Assembly: GCF_040833955.1 (NCBI RefSeq)
Contig: NZ_CP162133.1
Location: forward strand, 986,001 to 1,050,000
Reading direction: 5' to 3'
Length of the DNA: 64,000 nt
Origin: Leptospira sp. WS60.C2
Lineage (GTDB): Bacteria > Spirochaetota > Leptospiria > Leptospirales > Leptospiraceae
In this document: positions 46,551 through 57,248 of the stretch, one piece after another
Numbering within the stretch: position 1 is the first letter of the stretch
Layout: each line of letters begins with the position of its first letter
The notes under the pieces: model-generated
Seen by the model: the letters and a program-made list of their open reading frames with translations, nothing else
The model's database searches: none
Told to the model about the DNA's origin: nothing
Program-made: the position numbers and the translations under genes

Positions 46551-46597
46551 GTGATGGGTTTATGCACCAATTCCTTGTCTTAATGAGATTCTAGTGT

Positions 46598-49366
46598 TTA
46601 GGACAATGCATCCTTTACGAGATCTTCTTGTTCTTTCAAGTGTGTGACTACGTGTCCGCACGCAGGGCTTGGGAATTCCGAACGTCCTGCGTAGTGGAGG
46701 CGTTTGTTTTCTGGCATCACGGCTTCGATCCGATCTCTTACAAAGAACCAAGCTCCTTGGTTCTTTGGCTCTTCTTGTACCCACACAAATTTTTTCAGTT
46801 TTCCGTAACTGGTGATCATTTGTTTGATGTGGTTTTCAGGGAACGGATAGAGTTGTTCGATTCGCACCACAGCCACGTTTTCTAGTTTTTGACTGTCGAT
46901 CGCCTTACGTAAGTCATAGTAAACCTTTCCAGAACAGAAGAGTAACTTTTCTACTTTTTCTGGTTTCGCCACAGGGTCAGGAAGGATCTTTTTAAAGGCA
47001 CCCGTTGTAATGTCTTCCAAACTAGAAGCAGCCTCTTTCAATCGAAGGAGTGACTTTGGAGTCATGATGATGAGAGGTTTTCTAAAACTTTGTAAAATTT
47101 GACGGCGTAGGATGTGGAAGTACTGCGCTGGTGTGGTGAGATTTGCCACTTGGATATTGTCCAAAGCACAGAGTTGCAAGAATCGTTCGAGTCTTGCTGA
47201 GGAGTGTTCTGGACCTTGTCCTTCGTAACCGTGTGGCAGTAAACAGACAAGACCAGACATCCTTTGCCATTTGATTTCCGAGCTGGAAATGAACTGGTCA
47301 AAGATCACCTGAGCATTATTTGCAAAGTCACCAAACTGTGCTTCCCACATCACAAGGCTACTTGGATCGGCAAGAGAATATCCATACTCAAAACCGAGAC
47401 AAGAGTATTCAGAAAGGGAAGAGTTCACAATTTCGATCTTTGCTTGTTTGTCGCTGATGTGATTGAGAAGGGTGAGTTTTTTCCCATTCACAATATCAGA
47501 GAGGGTTGCATGTCGATGAGAGAATGTTCCCCGTTGTGCATCTTGTCCCCCAAGCCGGATCGGGAATCCATTTTCGAGAATGGATCCAAACGACAAGGCT
47601 TCCGCAAAACCCCAATCAATGGGGAGTTCTCCCGTACCCATTTTTTTACGATCTTCTAACACTTTGATGTGTTTAGGATTGGCATTAAAGCCTTCTGGTA
47701 GGGTAGTCACTGCTTTTACAATGCCACCTAATTGTTGTTGGAGTAGTTCCGTATGCACATCGGAATCAAGTGGTTCTTTCGTGTAACGAGACCAAACACC
47801 ACCGAGTGTATCGACTGTAATGCGAGTGTCTTTTTCCTTGGCTTGTTGGAAGGAATTTTCGAGCCCTTGGAGGATTCCATCTTTGATGAACTGAATTTCA
47901 TCAGGAGTGATGTCCCCACGTTGTAACAACTTTTGTTCGTAAAGAGCAATTGTTTTTGGGTGTTTTTTGATGATATCATACATCTGTGGTTGTGTGAAAC
48001 TTGGTTCGTCTGTTTCGTTGTGACCAAGACGTCTGTAACAAATCAAATCGATGATTACATCTTTTTTGAATTTTTGGCGGTATTCTAACGCCAGTTTTGT
48101 GACTCGGTATGCGGCTTCTGGATCATCCCCATTCACATGGAAAATCGGAACTTGGAATCCTTTAGCGAGGTCTGTTGCATACAAAGTGGACCTGGATTCA
48201 CTTGGGAGTGTGGTAAATCCAATTTGGTTATTGATGACAATGTGGAACGTTCCCCCCACAGTGTACCCTTCCAAATTCATCATGTTAAACGTCTCTGCGA
48301 CTACACCTTGGCCTGCAAATGCGGCATCTCCGTGGATGGCAACTGGCATATATTTAGAACGGTCTAAGTCCTTCCCCATTTCTTGGCGGGCACGAACGGA
48401 TCCAAAAATGACGGGGTCAACAGCCTCTAAGTGAGACGGGTTAAAGGCAAGAGAGAGTTTTACTTCTTTTCCGTAATGGGTCATCACATGGTTGGAATAT
48501 CCCAAGTGGTATTTTACGTCCGCATACCCGAGTTGGCCTGGGTTTAGTTTTTCTTCGAACTCTGCAAAGATAAGACCGGCCGGTTTACGGATGATGTTGA
48601 CTAACACATTGAGGCGTCCCCTGTGAGCCATACCGATCACAAGAGCATCCATTTTATGACCACCCGCTTCTTCGACAAGAGTGTCAAGCATGGGGATCAT
48701 GGTTTCCCCACCTTCGAGCGAGAATCTTTTTTTCCCTACGAATTTTTTAGCGAGGAAGTTTTCGAAACTATCTGCTTGGTAAAGTTTTTCAAACAAACGT
48801 AAGGCGGTTTTTTTGTCGATGGGTTCGTTGTTGGCAAGAGGTTCCATTTTGTTTTGTAACCACTCACGTTCCTCATCATTGACAAGGTAGTAGTGTTCAC
48901 AGCCGATTGATCCGCAGTAGGTTTTTTCAAACCAATCAATCACATTCCTCAGTTTCGTTTTTCCAAGATTTGCAATCCCTGAATCCACTTCCGTGTCTAA
49001 GTCAGATGGTTTGAGTGCTTTGATTTTGAGATCAATGAATTCGCGGTTTGGTTTGTTGATCCCAAGTGGATCAAGATTTGCCGCTAAGTGACCTTGTCTT
49101 CTGTATGCATTGAGAAGGTTGATGATTCCAAAGTCACTGAGAGAAGAGTCTTTTCTGTGTTCGGTGGATGTGTAATTCACATAACCATTTCCATTAAAAC
49201 CGCCACCATTCGATCCCTGTCCCGCGACCGAAGATCGTTCCAAATCTTGGAAAAAATCAATCCAATCTTTGGATAAGGAAGAAGGGTCTTCCTTAAACTG
49301 TTTGTAATACTCTTCTAACAATACAACGTTATCGCCGTATAAACTCATCATCTGATCGGTTGTCAT
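46598..49366 (-). CDS. sucA: 2-Oxoglutarate dehydrogenase E1 component
   Basis: A 922-residue E1, thiamine diphosphate-dependent. The N-terminal [20 protein letters not shown] is the usual E1o start; the TPP-binding region contains [20 protein letters not shown] and [11 protein letters not shown]. It decarboxylates 2-oxoglutarate and passes the succinyl group to SucB. It is the last gene in the order sucB-lpdA-sucA, separated by 34 bases from lpdA. Confidence 0.97.
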   Translation of the reverse strand: MTTDQMMSLYGDNVVLLEEYYKQFKEDPSSLSKDWIDFFQDLERSSVAGQGSNGGGFNGNGYVNYTSTEHRKDSSLSDFGIINLLNAYRRQGHLAANLDPLGINKPNREFIDLKIKALKPSDLDTEVDSGIANLGKTKLRNVIDWFEKTYCGSIGCEHYYLVNDEEREWLQNKMEPLANNEPIDKKTALRLFEKLYQADSFENFLAKKFVGKKRFSLEGGETMIPMLDTLVEEAGGHKMDALVIGMAHRGRLNVLVNIIRKPAGLIFAEFEEKLNPGQLGYADVKYHLGYSNHVMTHYGKEVKLSLAFNPSHLEAVDPVIFGSVRARQEMGKDLDRSKYMPVAIHGDAAFAGQGVVAETFNMMNLEGYTVGGTFHIVINNQIGFTTLPSESRSTLYATDLAKGFQVPIFHVNGDDPEAAYRVTKLALEYRQKFKKDVIIDLICYRRLGHNETDEPSFTQPQMYDIIKKHPKTIALYEQKLLQRGDITPDEIQFIKDGILQGLENSFQQAKEKDTRITVDTLGGVWSRYTKEPLDSDVHTELLQQQLGGIVKAVTTLPEGFNANPKHIKVLEDRKKMGTGELPIDWGFAEALSFGSILENGFPIRLGGQDAQRGTFSHRHATLSDIVNGKKLTLLNHISDKQAKIEIVNSSLSEYSCLGFEYGYSLADPSSLVMWEAQFGDFANNAQVIFDQFISSSEIKWQRMSGLVCLLPHGYEGQGPEHSSARLERFLQLCALDNIQVANLTTPAQYFHILRRQILQSFRKPLIIMTPKSLLRLKEAASSLEDITTGAFKKILPDPVAKPEKVEKLLFCSGKVYYDLRKAIDSQKLENVAVVRIEQLYPFPENHIKQMITSYGKLKKFVWVQEEPKNQGAWFFVRDRIEAVMPENKRLHYAGRSEFPSPACGHVVTHLKEQEDLVKDALS

Positions 49367-49400
49367 AAATTCTCCCTAAAACAACAAAACAACTGTTATA

Positions 49401-50807
49401 TTACGAATGGATGGACCATTTCGCATCAGCATCCATCGCCGCTTCTCTGAGGACTTCTGAAAGAGTCGGGTGGGCATGTGTCGAACGTGCAATGTCTTCG
49501 GCACTGGCACCAAACTCAAACGCTACTGCTGCTTCTGCAATCATGTCAGAAGCTCTTGGTCCTACGATGTAGACTCCGAGCAGTTTGTCCGTTTTTTTGT
49601 CGGCTAGGACTTTCACTTGTCCGTCCGTTTCGTTCATGGCTTTGGCACGAGCGTTGGGTTTGAACATATACTTACCCACTTTGTATTCGATGCCTTTGGC
49701 TTTGAGTTCTTCTTCACCGAGACCAACCCATGCCACTTCCGGCCAAGTGTAAACGATCCAAGGAATGGCTTTGTAATTCACATGACCATACTTTCCACAA
49801 ATGAGTTCGGCGACGGCAATCCCTTCGTCTTCTGCTTTGTGCGCAAGCATCGGTCCATCAATCACGTCCCCAATGGCATAAATATTAGGAATGTTCGTTT
49901 GGAATTTGTTTGGTTCGACTTTGATACGACCACGGTCTGTCATCTCGATCCCAATTTCTTTGGCACCAAGTCCATCCGTGTTCGGACGGCGACCAATGGA
50001 AACAAGCACCTTGTCTCCTTCGAGAATTGTTTTTTTGCCGTCTTTCCCTTCGATTTCGACTTCAACTTTTTTTCCTTTGACCTTGGCGCCATGTACTTTG
50101 GTTTCAAAGAGGAAATTGATTCCTTGCTGAGTGAGAAGTCTTTCGGCAAGACTTGCCATCGCTTGGTCAGCCGTTCCAAAAAGGCGTGGCATCAGTTCCA
50201 CCACAGTGACTTTGGCACCAAGGCGTAACCAAACGGATCCTAGTTCGAGTCCAATGACCCCGGCACCCACAATGATGAGGTGCTCAGGAACGGCATCAAG
50301 GGCAATGGCGTGGTCTGAGGTGACGATGTTTTTTCCATCCACAGGGAGTGGAGGGATTTCAATAGGAGAGGAACCAGAGGCAATGATGACGTTCGTTCCA
50401 GAGATGGATTCTTTTTTCCCATCTTCTGCAGTGATGGAAATTTCGTTTTTAGACACAAAACTTGCATGACCCAAGTAACGAGTGATTTTGTTTTTTTTCA
50501 TCAGGTAGTCAACACCTGCTGTCACTTCACTCACCACTTTGTCTTTACGAGCCATCATCTTGGCGATGTCAATTTTGACATCTTTCACCGAGATTCCATG
50601 GTCAGCTAATTTATGTTTGGTTTTGTGATACTCCTCCGAAGAATCGAGAAGGGCTTTGGAAGGGATACATCCAACGTTTAGACAAGTCCCCCCGAGAGTT
50701 TTTCTTTTTTCAATGATGGCTACTTTTTTGCCGAGTTGGGCTGCGCGAACCGCAGCCACATACCCACCAGGACCTGCCCCAATGACAACGATATCGTATT
50801 GTTCCAT
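49401..50807 (-). CDS. lpdA: Dihydrolipoyl dehydrogenase (E3)
   Basis: A 468-residue flavoprotein from ATG 50807 ([20 protein letters not shown]); six more residues upstream are in frame but lack support and would overlap sucB. Redox Cys pair in [19 protein letters not shown] site [19 protein letters not shown], FAD-binding [10 protein letters not shown], and the C-terminal active-site His in [10 protein letters not shown]. It re-oxidises the lipoyl groups of SucB. Seven bases after the sucB stop. Confidence 0.96.
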   Translation of the reverse strand: MEQYDIVVIGAGPGGYVAAVRAAQLGKKVAIIEKRKTLGGTCLNVGCIPSKALLDSSEEYHKTKHKLADHGISVKDVKIDIAKMMARKDKVVSEVTAGVDYLMKKNKITRYLGHASFVSKNEISITAEDGKKESISGTNVIIASGSSPIEIPPLPVDGKNIVTSDHAIALDAVPEHLIIVGAGVIGLELGSVWLRLGAKVTVVELMPRLFGTADQAMASLAERLLTQQGINFLFETKVHGAKVKGKKVEVEIEGKDGKKTILEGDKVLVSIGRRPNTDGLGAKEIGIEMTDRGRIKVEPNKFQTNIPNIYAIGDVIDGPMLAHKAEDEGIAVAELICGKYGHVNYKAIPWIVYTWPEVAWVGLGEEELKAKGIEYKVGKYMFKPNARAKAMNETDGQVKVLADKKTDKLLGVYIVGPRASDMIAEAAVAFEFGASAEDIARSTHAHPTLSEVLREAAMDADAKWSIHS

Positions 50808-50814
50808 AAAGTGC

Positions 50815-52047
50815 TTATACCTCAAAGAGGAGTCTTGTTGGATCCTCTACCATTTCTTTGATCTTCACAAGGAACTGCACGGCTTCCTTTCCATCCACAA
50901 TTCTGTGGTCATACGAAAGAGCGAGATACATCATAGGACGAATCACAATTTGGTCATTCACAACTACCGCGCGTTTGACGATGTTGTGCATTCCGAGGAT
51001 TCCTGATTGTGGAGGGTTTAAGATAGGTGTGGACATCATCGATCCATACACACCACCATTCGAGATAGAGAAGGTTCCACCTTCCATATCTTCCAAAGAA
51101 ATTTTTCCGTCTTTCACTTTACCTGCAAGTCTTGCGATCTCCTGTTCGATCTGTGCAAAACTAAGTAGGTCAGCGTTACGAACAATCGGAACCACAAGTC
51201 CTTTTGGTCCACCCACAGCGACTCCGATGTCGTAGTAGTTTTTGTAGACAATGTCTGTTCCGCGAATCTCTGCGTTGATCGCAGGGAATGCTTTCAGAGC
51301 TGCCACGGCTGCTTTGGTGAAAAGAGACATGAACCCAAGGCCTACACCGTGCGTTTCTTTGAACTTGTCTTTGTATTTATTACGAAGTTCCATGATGGGC
51401 GCCATGTCCACTTCATTGAATGTGGTGAGAATGGCTGCCGTGTGTTGTGCTTGCACAAGTCTATTGGCAATGGTTTGACGAAGTTTCGTCATTGGCACAA
51501 CGGTTTCTCTAGGTCCTGCATTGGCCGATACCACAACCGCTTTTGGAATTTCAGGACTAGTTTGTGCGGCCTTAGAAGTGCCAGCGGAGCTTGCTCCCCC
51601 TTTTTCCATATAAAGGATCACATCTTCTTTTGTGATTTGTCCGTTACGACCAGTGCCTGTGATTTTGGAAGCATCTAATTTATTTTCTTCAATGAGTTTA
51701 CGTGCGGCAGGAGGAAGTTCTTCATTCACTTTGCCTGTGTTAGGTTGTGCACTTGGAGTTTCTGCTTTGGGAGCAGGTGTTCCTGAACTTGCCGGTGCGG
51801 ATGCCACAGCGCCTTCTTCGATGGCACCAATGATGTCCCTAACATGCACCACATCCCCCACCTTTTTGGTGATGGATTTTAAGACCCCAGACGTTGGGGC
51901 TGGAATTTCTAACGAAACTTTATCTGTTTCTAAAATCGCGAGCACTTCGTCTACTTTGACAGCGTCGCCTTCTTTTTTGGTCCAAGCACTGATGGTTGCT
52001 TCGGTTACGGATTCCCCCATCTCGGGGACTTTGATTTCTATTGCCAT
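50815..52047 (-). CDS. sucB: 2-Oxoglutarate dehydrogenase E2 (dihydrolipoyl succinyltransferase)
   Basis: A 410-residue E2. One lipoyl domain (1-75, [14 protein letters not shown] with lipoyl-Lys43), an Ala/Pro-rich linker, a peripheral subunit-binding domain (about 116-150, [20 protein letters not shown]), and the catalytic core with the C-terminal [14 protein letters not shown]. Lipoylation would be done by LplA or by endogenous octanoyl transfer. First gene of the operon. Confidence 0.97.
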   Translation of the reverse strand: MAIEIKVPEMGESVTEATISAWTKKEGDAVKVDEVLAILETDKVSLEIPAPTSGVLKSITKKVGDVVHVRDIIGAIEEGAVASAPASSGTPAPKAETPSAQPNTGKVNEELPPAARKLIEENKLDASKITGTGRNGQITKEDVILYMEKGGASSAGTSKAAQTSPEIPKAVVVSANAGPRETVVPMTKLRQTIANRLVQAQHTAAILTTFNEVDMAPIMELRNKYKDKFKETHGVGLGFMSLFTKAAVAALKAFPAINAEIRGTDIVYKNYYDIGVAVGGPKGLVVPIVRNADLLSFAQIEQEIARLAGKVKDGKISLEDMEGGTFSISNGGVYGSMMSTPILNPPQSGILGMHNIVKRAVVVNDQIVIRPMMYLALSYDHRIVDGKEAVQFLVKIKEMVEDPTRLLFEV

Positions 52048-52205
52048 GAAATATTCCTTAGCAGGTTTTTAGAGAAAAATAGCGTTTTAGAGGAGTGAGA
52101 TCCCATTTGAATCTAAGACTACCGTAACTTGCCCAAAGGTTAAAACGCAAGCGGAAAAAACGAAAAGACCTTGAGTTTCAGTTCATTTGTCTATGTTTAG
52201 CAAGT

Positions 52206-52739
52206 ATGATCCGTTCTTTCCAAGGCCATACACCTTCTCTTCACCCCTCGTCCTGGGTGGCACCGTCTGCGGACGTTTTAGGGAAGGTCACAATCGGTGA
52301 AGATTCTTCCATTTGGTTCCAATGTGTGCTCCGGGGTGATGTGAACACCATCACCATTGGCAAACATGTGAACATCCAAGACATGACACTCGTACATGTA
52401 GCAAGAGATTTGTATCCAGTGACCATTGGAGATTATGTATCCATCGGCCACCACGCCACGATCCACGGATGCACTCTTCGCGATCATAGTTTTGTTGGGA
52501 TGGGGGCCATGATCATGGATGATGTCGAAATTGGAGAATGGTCCTTTGTGGGTGCAGGGTCCCTTGTTCCCCCAGGCAAAAAAATCCCACCTGGGGTTCT
52601 TGTGATGGGAAGCCCCGCCAAAATCATCCGCGACATCACAGACAAAGATAGAGAAATCATTACACGCACTGCCAATAATTATGTGAAGTACAAAGAGAAC
52701 TATCGTAACGAAGGGATTGGGGGCACATCCCTTTCCTAA
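52206..52739 (+). CDS. Gamma-carbonic anhydrase family protein
   Basis: A 177-residue left-handed beta-helix protein built of hexapeptide repeats. The zinc His ligands fall in [11 protein letters not shown] and [13 protein letters not shown], and [17 protein letters not shown] is the family's conserved Arg/Asp turn. It may hydrate CO2 or act as a YrdA/CaiE-like trimer. Its end lies in a hairpin that contains its stop codon (52728-52749). Confidence 0.9.
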   Translation: MIRSFQGHTPSLHPSSWVAPSADVLGKVTIGEDSSIWFQCVLRGDVNTITIGKHVNIQDMTLVHVARDLYPVTIGDYVSIGHHATIHGCTLRDHSFVGMGAMIMDDVEIGEWSFVGAGSLVPPGKKIPPGVLVMGSPAKIIRDITDKDREIITRTANNYVKYKENYRNEGIGGTSLS

Positions 52740-52850
52740 GGGAAAGGGACCGGGTCATTCGCTCCAATCTTTCGCTTTCGCGAAAGGATTTCCGCTGCTA
52801 CCCCTTGTGCGGAAATCCGCTTGCTAAAGGGATTTGATTCTGAGAGAATC
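52728..52850. repeat. Intergenic block with four nested inverted repeats
   Basis: From left to right: TCCCTTTCC/GGAAAGGGA (52728-52736 with 52741-52749, loop at the stop codon of the gamma-CA gene); palindrome CTTTCGCGAAAG (52775-52786); GGATTTCCGC/GCGGAAATCC (52786-52795 with 52809-52818); GATTCT/AGAATC (52836-52841 with 52845-52850). No T run follows the first hairpin, and no CDS lies inside. It could be a repetitive intergenic element, a set of mRNA-end structures, or both. Confidence 0.6.
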
Positions 52851-52859
52851 GGAGAATCT

Positions 52860-53501
52860 ATGAAATTTGAATTTCGCCTGGTTTTAGTCACTCTCTCCCT
52901 TTTTTTCCTCTCTTGTAATTTTCACTACTTCGCTCTTGCAAACGAACCACAAGGCCAACCTGGGAATCTCGACAAAATCTCTGGCGATAAAATCCGCTTC
53001 CACCTCATCCGTGTGGAAGAGTCTTCAAAAGCGAATTTGTATAACGCACCTGCATTGGAATTTGAATTAGCAAAATCGAAACTTTTTAAACTGAGTCGTT
53101 CTTCCAAACTCAATTTGACTTATACAACAAAAACAGGAACAGATTCGGCTGGGATTTCGGCTGTTATGTTTTTACTCACGCTTGGCATTTTTCCCTCCTT
53201 TGTGGAGACTCATTCCAATGTGACTTTCACTCTTATGGACCGAGAAGATAAAAAAATCATCCGAGATTATTCGTATCCCATCCAGGGGAGACGTATTGTT
53301 TCTTGGCTTACCATTCCGTTTTATTTGGTGATACCGATTTTCTCCGATTCCGTCGATGGTGGTTCGAATTTCGAAACTTCTAATGTTTCTTTGCGGATGT
53401 TAGTCGAAGCATTTGAATCGGATTTGGCGAAGGACTGTTTGGAAAATCCAGAACTACTCGAAATCTTACGAAACAAAGGAAATGAATCGATCGAATTGTA
53501 A
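52860..53501 (+). CDS. Lipoprotein, unknown function
   Basis: A 213-residue protein from ATG 52860, preceded by GGAG; the frame extends to 52821 but that start lacks a ribosome site. Signal and lipobox LSLFFLSC with Cys19. Mature part: IRFHLIRVEESSKANLYNAP, a hydrophobic segment IVSWLTIPFYLVIPIFSD that could be a membrane-proximal helix, and a helical C-terminus. No family is recognised. Converges on the GAF-SpoIIE gene. Confidence 0.8.
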   Translation: MKFEFRLVLVTLSLFFLSCNFHYFALANEPQGQPGNLDKISGDKIRFHLIRVEESSKANLYNAPALEFELAKSKLFKLSRSSKLNLTYTTKTGTDSAGISAVMFLLTLGIFPSFVETHSNVTFTLMDREDKKIIRDYSYPIQGRRIVSWLTIPFYLVIPIFSDSVDGGSNFETSNVSLRMLVEAFESDLAKDCLENPELLEILRNKGNESIEL

Positions 53502-53514
53502 AGAGATCGGTTTT

Positions 53515-55275
53515 TTACACTCGATCCACTAACAATACCGTAACATCATCAGCAAAATCATTGGAGCCAACATAATCTTTTGCGGATTGGATGAGGTTGT
53601 CAGCTGAGTTTTGTGCATCCACTTTGATTCCATTGATAATGGCTTTTTGAAATAGTTCGTCATTATAACGTTTGTTATGGTCCTTTGACATGTGCTCTGT
53701 GATACCATCGGTAAACAATACCAAACGATTGCCTGTCACAAACGGAAACGTTTTCTCTTCGTAAAATAAATCAGGGATTAGACCCAAGATTTTTCCTTTC
53801 ACATCAAGTTGAGTCACCGAACTTGTTTCTTTCACCAATAAAAAGGGAGGATGATGGCCTGCATTGGCACAACGGATGGTATTGTTTTTAAGGTCTATGA
53901 TCCCATAAAATGCGGTAAGAAAGTTACCTGCCAGTTTCCCAAACAACATATGGTTGAGTGTTGTTAAAAACAAAGAGGGACTTTGTTTGATTTCAGGTTC
54001 AAAGTTTTTTAAAACCATATGAGACATCGCTGCAAGAACGGCTGCAGAGAGTCCATGCCCCGATATGTCGGCAATCAAAATAGAATATTGGAACTCATCC
54101 ATTTGCGTCACATCATAAAAATCACCTCCCACTTGTTCGAGAGGGATATGGGACACACCATACTGTAATTCTTTTGTTTTGGGCAAAACAGATGGCATGA
54201 TCTTTTGCATGATGTTTTTTGCACGACTGAGTTCCTTTCCCGTATCCACAATCTGGTGGAAGAGTTGTGCATTTTTAATCGTATTACTGAGTCGTGCGGC
54301 TATGTTTGTGAGAAGATCTAAGTCAGAATGTTGGAACGCATACCCAGAGAGTTTGTTATTGATGCTAATCACACCTAAGAGCTCGTTTTGATAGATAAGA
54401 GGTGCTGAGATCAAAGATTTGGATTCAAAACGATAGGGCGAGAGTTTGTTATAACGCGGATCCATATCCAAATTATGAATCAGTAAACTTTCTTTTTTTT
54501 CGGCAACCCAACCAGAAACCCCTTTCCCATAGGGAACTTTGATTTGGTCATAGGCTTCTTCAGGGATTCCTTTGGCAGCAAGGATTCCTAGCTCTTGTTT
54601 GGCGGGATTGGCAAGGTAGATGGTTCCAGAGGAAGCCCCCAAGTATTCTAAAACTCGGTGTAACATCCATTTCCCAAGTTCGTTCAGACTTTTTTCTGAA
54701 ACAGAAAGTTTTTCAAATTCATAGAGTAACGAAAGTTCTAAGATCCGTTTGTCTAAACTGTCTTTGGTGTTGGCATTTTGAATGGCAGTGGCTGCCACCT
54801 CTGAAAGGGATACTAAATATTCTAAATCCGCATCATTAAAGATTCGGTCATTCGTTTTATTGATGACTTCCAATGTTCCAATGAGTGTATCTTCCACAAA
54901 AAGTGGAACGCAAATCAGAGACTTAGTTTTGAAACCTGTGCGTTTGTCCATACTGGGATTGAATCTTGGATCTTTGTAAGCATCTTCGATGGCGATTGGT
55001 TTTTTGTCTTTGGCAACCATGCCGACAATTCCCTCTCCTAATTCCAACCTAGCATATTCTTGTATGATTTCTCCCTTTTCTCCTAGTGCCACTTCACAAT
55101 ATAGAAATTCATCATTTTCTAATAAAAATAAGGAACTTGCCTCGGCTTCTAGTAAATCTTTGGAATACAACATGATGAGGGGAAGCAGTTGGTGCAAATC
55201 CAAGTTTGCATTCAAAATGGAAGAGATGTGAAGGAGGCTTCGGAATTTACTAAGGCTTGTTTGTGGATCGGTCAT
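53515..55275 (-). CDS. Two-GAF SpoIIE/PP2C phosphatase
   Basis: A 586-residue cytoplasmic protein: GAF 1 (about 20-165; ASSLFLLENDEFLYCEVALGE), GAF 2 (about 185-340; GASSGTIYLANPAKQELGIL), linker helix, SpoIIE phosphatase (about 370-583; QVGGDFYDVTQMDEFQYSIL, IADISGHGLSAAVLAAM, LFTDGITEHMSKDHNK). GAF domains bind cyclic nucleotides or other small ligands. It likely acts on a STAS antagonist, as proposed for the other SpoIIE protein in this window. Confidence 0.92.
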   Translation of the reverse strand: MTDPQTSLSKFRSLLHISSILNANLDLHQLLPLIMLYSKDLLEAEASSLFLLENDEFLYCEVALGEKGEIIQEYARLELGEGIVGMVAKDKKPIAIEDAYKDPRFNPSMDKRTGFKTKSLICVPLFVEDTLIGTLEVINKTNDRIFNDADLEYLVSLSEVAATAIQNANTKDSLDKRILELSLLYEFEKLSVSEKSLNELGKWMLHRVLEYLGASSGTIYLANPAKQELGILAAKGIPEEAYDQIKVPYGKGVSGWVAEKKESLLIHNLDMDPRYNKLSPYRFESKSLISAPLIYQNELLGVISINNKLSGYAFQHSDLDLLTNIAARLSNTIKNAQLFHQIVDTGKELSRAKNIMQKIMPSVLPKTKELQYGVSHIPLEQVGGDFYDVTQMDEFQYSILIADISGHGLSAAVLAAMSHMVLKNFEPEIKQSPSLFLTTLNHMLFGKLAGNFLTAFYGIIDLKNNTIRCANAGHHPPFLLVKETSSVTQLDVKGKILGLIPDLFYEEKTFPFVTGNRLVLFTDGITEHMSKDHNKRYNDELFQKAIINGIKVDAQNSADNLIQSAKDYVGSNDFADDVTVLLVDRV

Positions 55276-55392
55276 ACAGGCAACAGACCAATCTTTCCCT
55301 GGCTTTCCCTTTCGTCGATTTAGAATTTTTTATGTTTTTAATTGAAGTTAGGGATTTGAGTTGCCAGGTCTTGAAATGATTTTTACCTCGTT

Positions 55393-56478
55393 GTGAGAGG
55401 CTCAACAAATTTGACTTTAAAAAAATCAGTATCGAAATGCACCTCCCATCGCTTTCTTACATTCGTTATCCTATTCACTTTTTCTCAATCCTTTCTTTTT
55501 TGTAAAAAAGAAACTGATTCTAATGAAGATTTGTTAACAATCCTTTCCTTAAACTTGTATGCACGTTCCTGTGTTGGTCAAAATACATTCCCTTCCAATG
55601 GATCCGTTGGAAGTCTTGTTCGTTATCAAATTTCGCCTTCGTCCACTAGTTCTTTTATCACAACTTTCAATGCTCCTCACCAAGTGTATCCGCCACAAAT
55701 AGGTGTTACCAAAAAAAACAGATTGTCCGTTTTTTATCCAGGCACGGATTCTACTCCCTGTGAAATCAATGCGATCCTACAACAAGGTGCAACAAGAGGT
55801 TATCATGTCATTGGACTGAGTTATCCCAATGGTGATGCGGTGAATACAATTTGTAACCAAGGAGCGGCCCGAAATGATGCCAGTTGTTTTGAAATGGTGC
55901 GAAGAGAAATTGTAACAGGGGAATCCGTTTCTCCTTTTATTGCAGTCGACTCAAATAATGCGATCGAAGGTAGACTCTTATCCTTATTACTTTATTTACA
56001 TCAAAACTATCCAGGTCAAGGTTGGGATCATTATTTATCAGGTGGTTCTATTGTCTGGTCGAGTGTTTACGTTGGTGGCCATTCCCAAGGCAGTGGACAT
56101 GCCGCCTACCAGGGAAAAATTCGAACAGTAGAAAGAGTCTCCATCTACAGCGGAGTTTCCGATTACAGTTTGCAAACTGCCTCAAACCCATCTTGGTTCG
56201 GTCTTTCGCAACAAGCTCCCGCCGGGGCCTATTATGGATTCATCCATGAAAATGACCCAATCGCCAACTTTAGCGGGAATATGAACCAGGTAACCGATGT
56301 TTGGTCTAATTCATTTGGAATGACAGAACCTTTGACAAATGTGAATGTAGGGAGCCCATATGGTAATAGCAAACGTTTGGTGACAACGGCTTGTAACGGA
56401 ATGGGATCGAGCGCAGTTCATGCGTGTCCCATGTTCAATGGTTTCCAAACAGTATGGAATTATGTAAGTTATCCATAA
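55393..56478 (+). CDS. Alpha/beta-hydrolase-like lipoprotein
   Basis: A 361-residue protein. A signal and lipobox (ILFTFSQSFLFC at about 26-37) place it on a membrane. SVYVGGHSQGSGHAAY has the nucleophile elbow G-H-S-Q-G (Ser231), typical of alpha/beta hydrolases, and HVIGLSYPNGDAVNTICN and MVRREIVTGE resemble a substrate-binding side. The C-terminal part holds several Cys. Start is GTG 55393 without a clear ribosome site. Substrate unknown. Confidence 0.75.
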   Translation: MRGSTNLTLKKSVSKCTSHRFLTFVILFTFSQSFLFCKKETDSNEDLLTILSLNLYARSCVGQNTFPSNGSVGSLVRYQISPSSTSSFITTFNAPHQVYPPQIGVTKKNRLSVFYPGTDSTPCEINAILQQGATRGYHVIGLSYPNGDAVNTICNQGAARNDASCFEMVRREIVTGESVSPFIAVDSNNAIEGRLLSLLLYLHQNYPGQGWDHYLSGGSIVWSSVYVGGHSQGSGHAAYQGKIRTVERVSIYSGVSDYSLQTASNPSWFGLSQQAPAGAYYGFIHENDPIANFSGNMNQVTDVWSNSFGMTEPLTNVNVGSPYGNSKRLVTTACNGMGSSAVHACPMFNGFQTVWNYVSYP

Positions 56479-56506
56479 TCTTTTAGCAAATAAAATATAT
56501 TCGTAT

Positions 56507-57241
56507 TTAAAAGGCAGGTAATCGCTTAAAAAGCCATTCAGGAATGAGTCGAATCACTAACATGATGAAACGCCAAGGCCATCGAATGTAAACTTGGTCT
56601 TTTTTACCTAGACCAGCTTTCACGATTTTCTCCCCTGCATCCTCTGGTTTTAACGTCAGCCATGGCATTAATTTGTGACCAAATGACATTTTCGTATACA
56701 CGGGGCCGAGGAGGATCGTTCCCACATGAACCCCATGGGAATGGAGTAGGGAGCGTAATCCAGAAAGATAAGTGGTGAGTCCTGCCTTGGCGCTTCCATA
56801 AATATAATTGAGTTTTCTTCCTCGAACTCCTGCAACGGAACTAACAACAGTAATACTTCCGGAGTTTCGTGATTCCATCTCCAGAGAGAGATGATTTACG
56901 AGAGCAGCAACACCCGTAAAATTAATCTGTATGGTTCGGTTGAGTTCATGCCAATCTTCCCTAGCTAGGTTTTGGTCTTCATAGTAACCAACTAACACAA
57001 AAACAAAATCAGGTTTTTGTGGGAGAGATGTGTAAAAAGCATCAAAAGAATTCATCTCTGTGATATCCAATTCGTAAGTATCAACAGAAACAGAGAACTC
57101 GGAAATGATCTTATGTTTTAAGTCCGAAAGTTTTTCTTTATTTCTCCCAGTAAGTGTCAGAGAATGACCTCGTTTCGCTAATGCATACGCTACATGCACT
57201 CCAATGTCCGAAGTCGCACCCACAACCATTGTCTGTTTCAT
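56507..57241 (-). CDS. SDR family oxidoreductase
   Basis: A 244-residue short-chain dehydrogenase. The NAD(P)-binding VVGATSDIGVHVAYAL at 6-21 resembles the DprE2/KR-type SDR with Ala in place of the classic TGxxxGxG. The catalytic Tyr-Lys pair is in LNYIYGSAKAGLTTY, and IQINFTGVAALVNHL follows the family pattern. Substrate unknown. It lies seven bases after the hybrid histidine kinase. Confidence 0.88.
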   Translation of the reverse strand: MKQTMVVGATSDIGVHVAYALAKRGHSLTLTGRNKEKLSDLKHKIISEFSVSVDTYELDITEMNSFDAFYTSLPQKPDFVFVLVGYYEDQNLAREDWHELNRTIQINFTGVAALVNHLSLEMESRNSGSITVVSSVAGVRGRKLNYIYGSAKAGLTTYLSGLRSLLHSHGVHVGTILLGPVYTKMSFGHKLMPWLTLKPEDAGEKIVKAGLGKKDQVYIRWPWRFIMLVIRLIPEWLFKRLPAF

Positions 57242-57248
57242 TTTGATT

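Noticed and set aside
49617..50228. 203-residue plus-strand frame antisense to lpdA
   Set aside because: Phe/His-rich shadow of a conserved gene; no motif and no promoter context.
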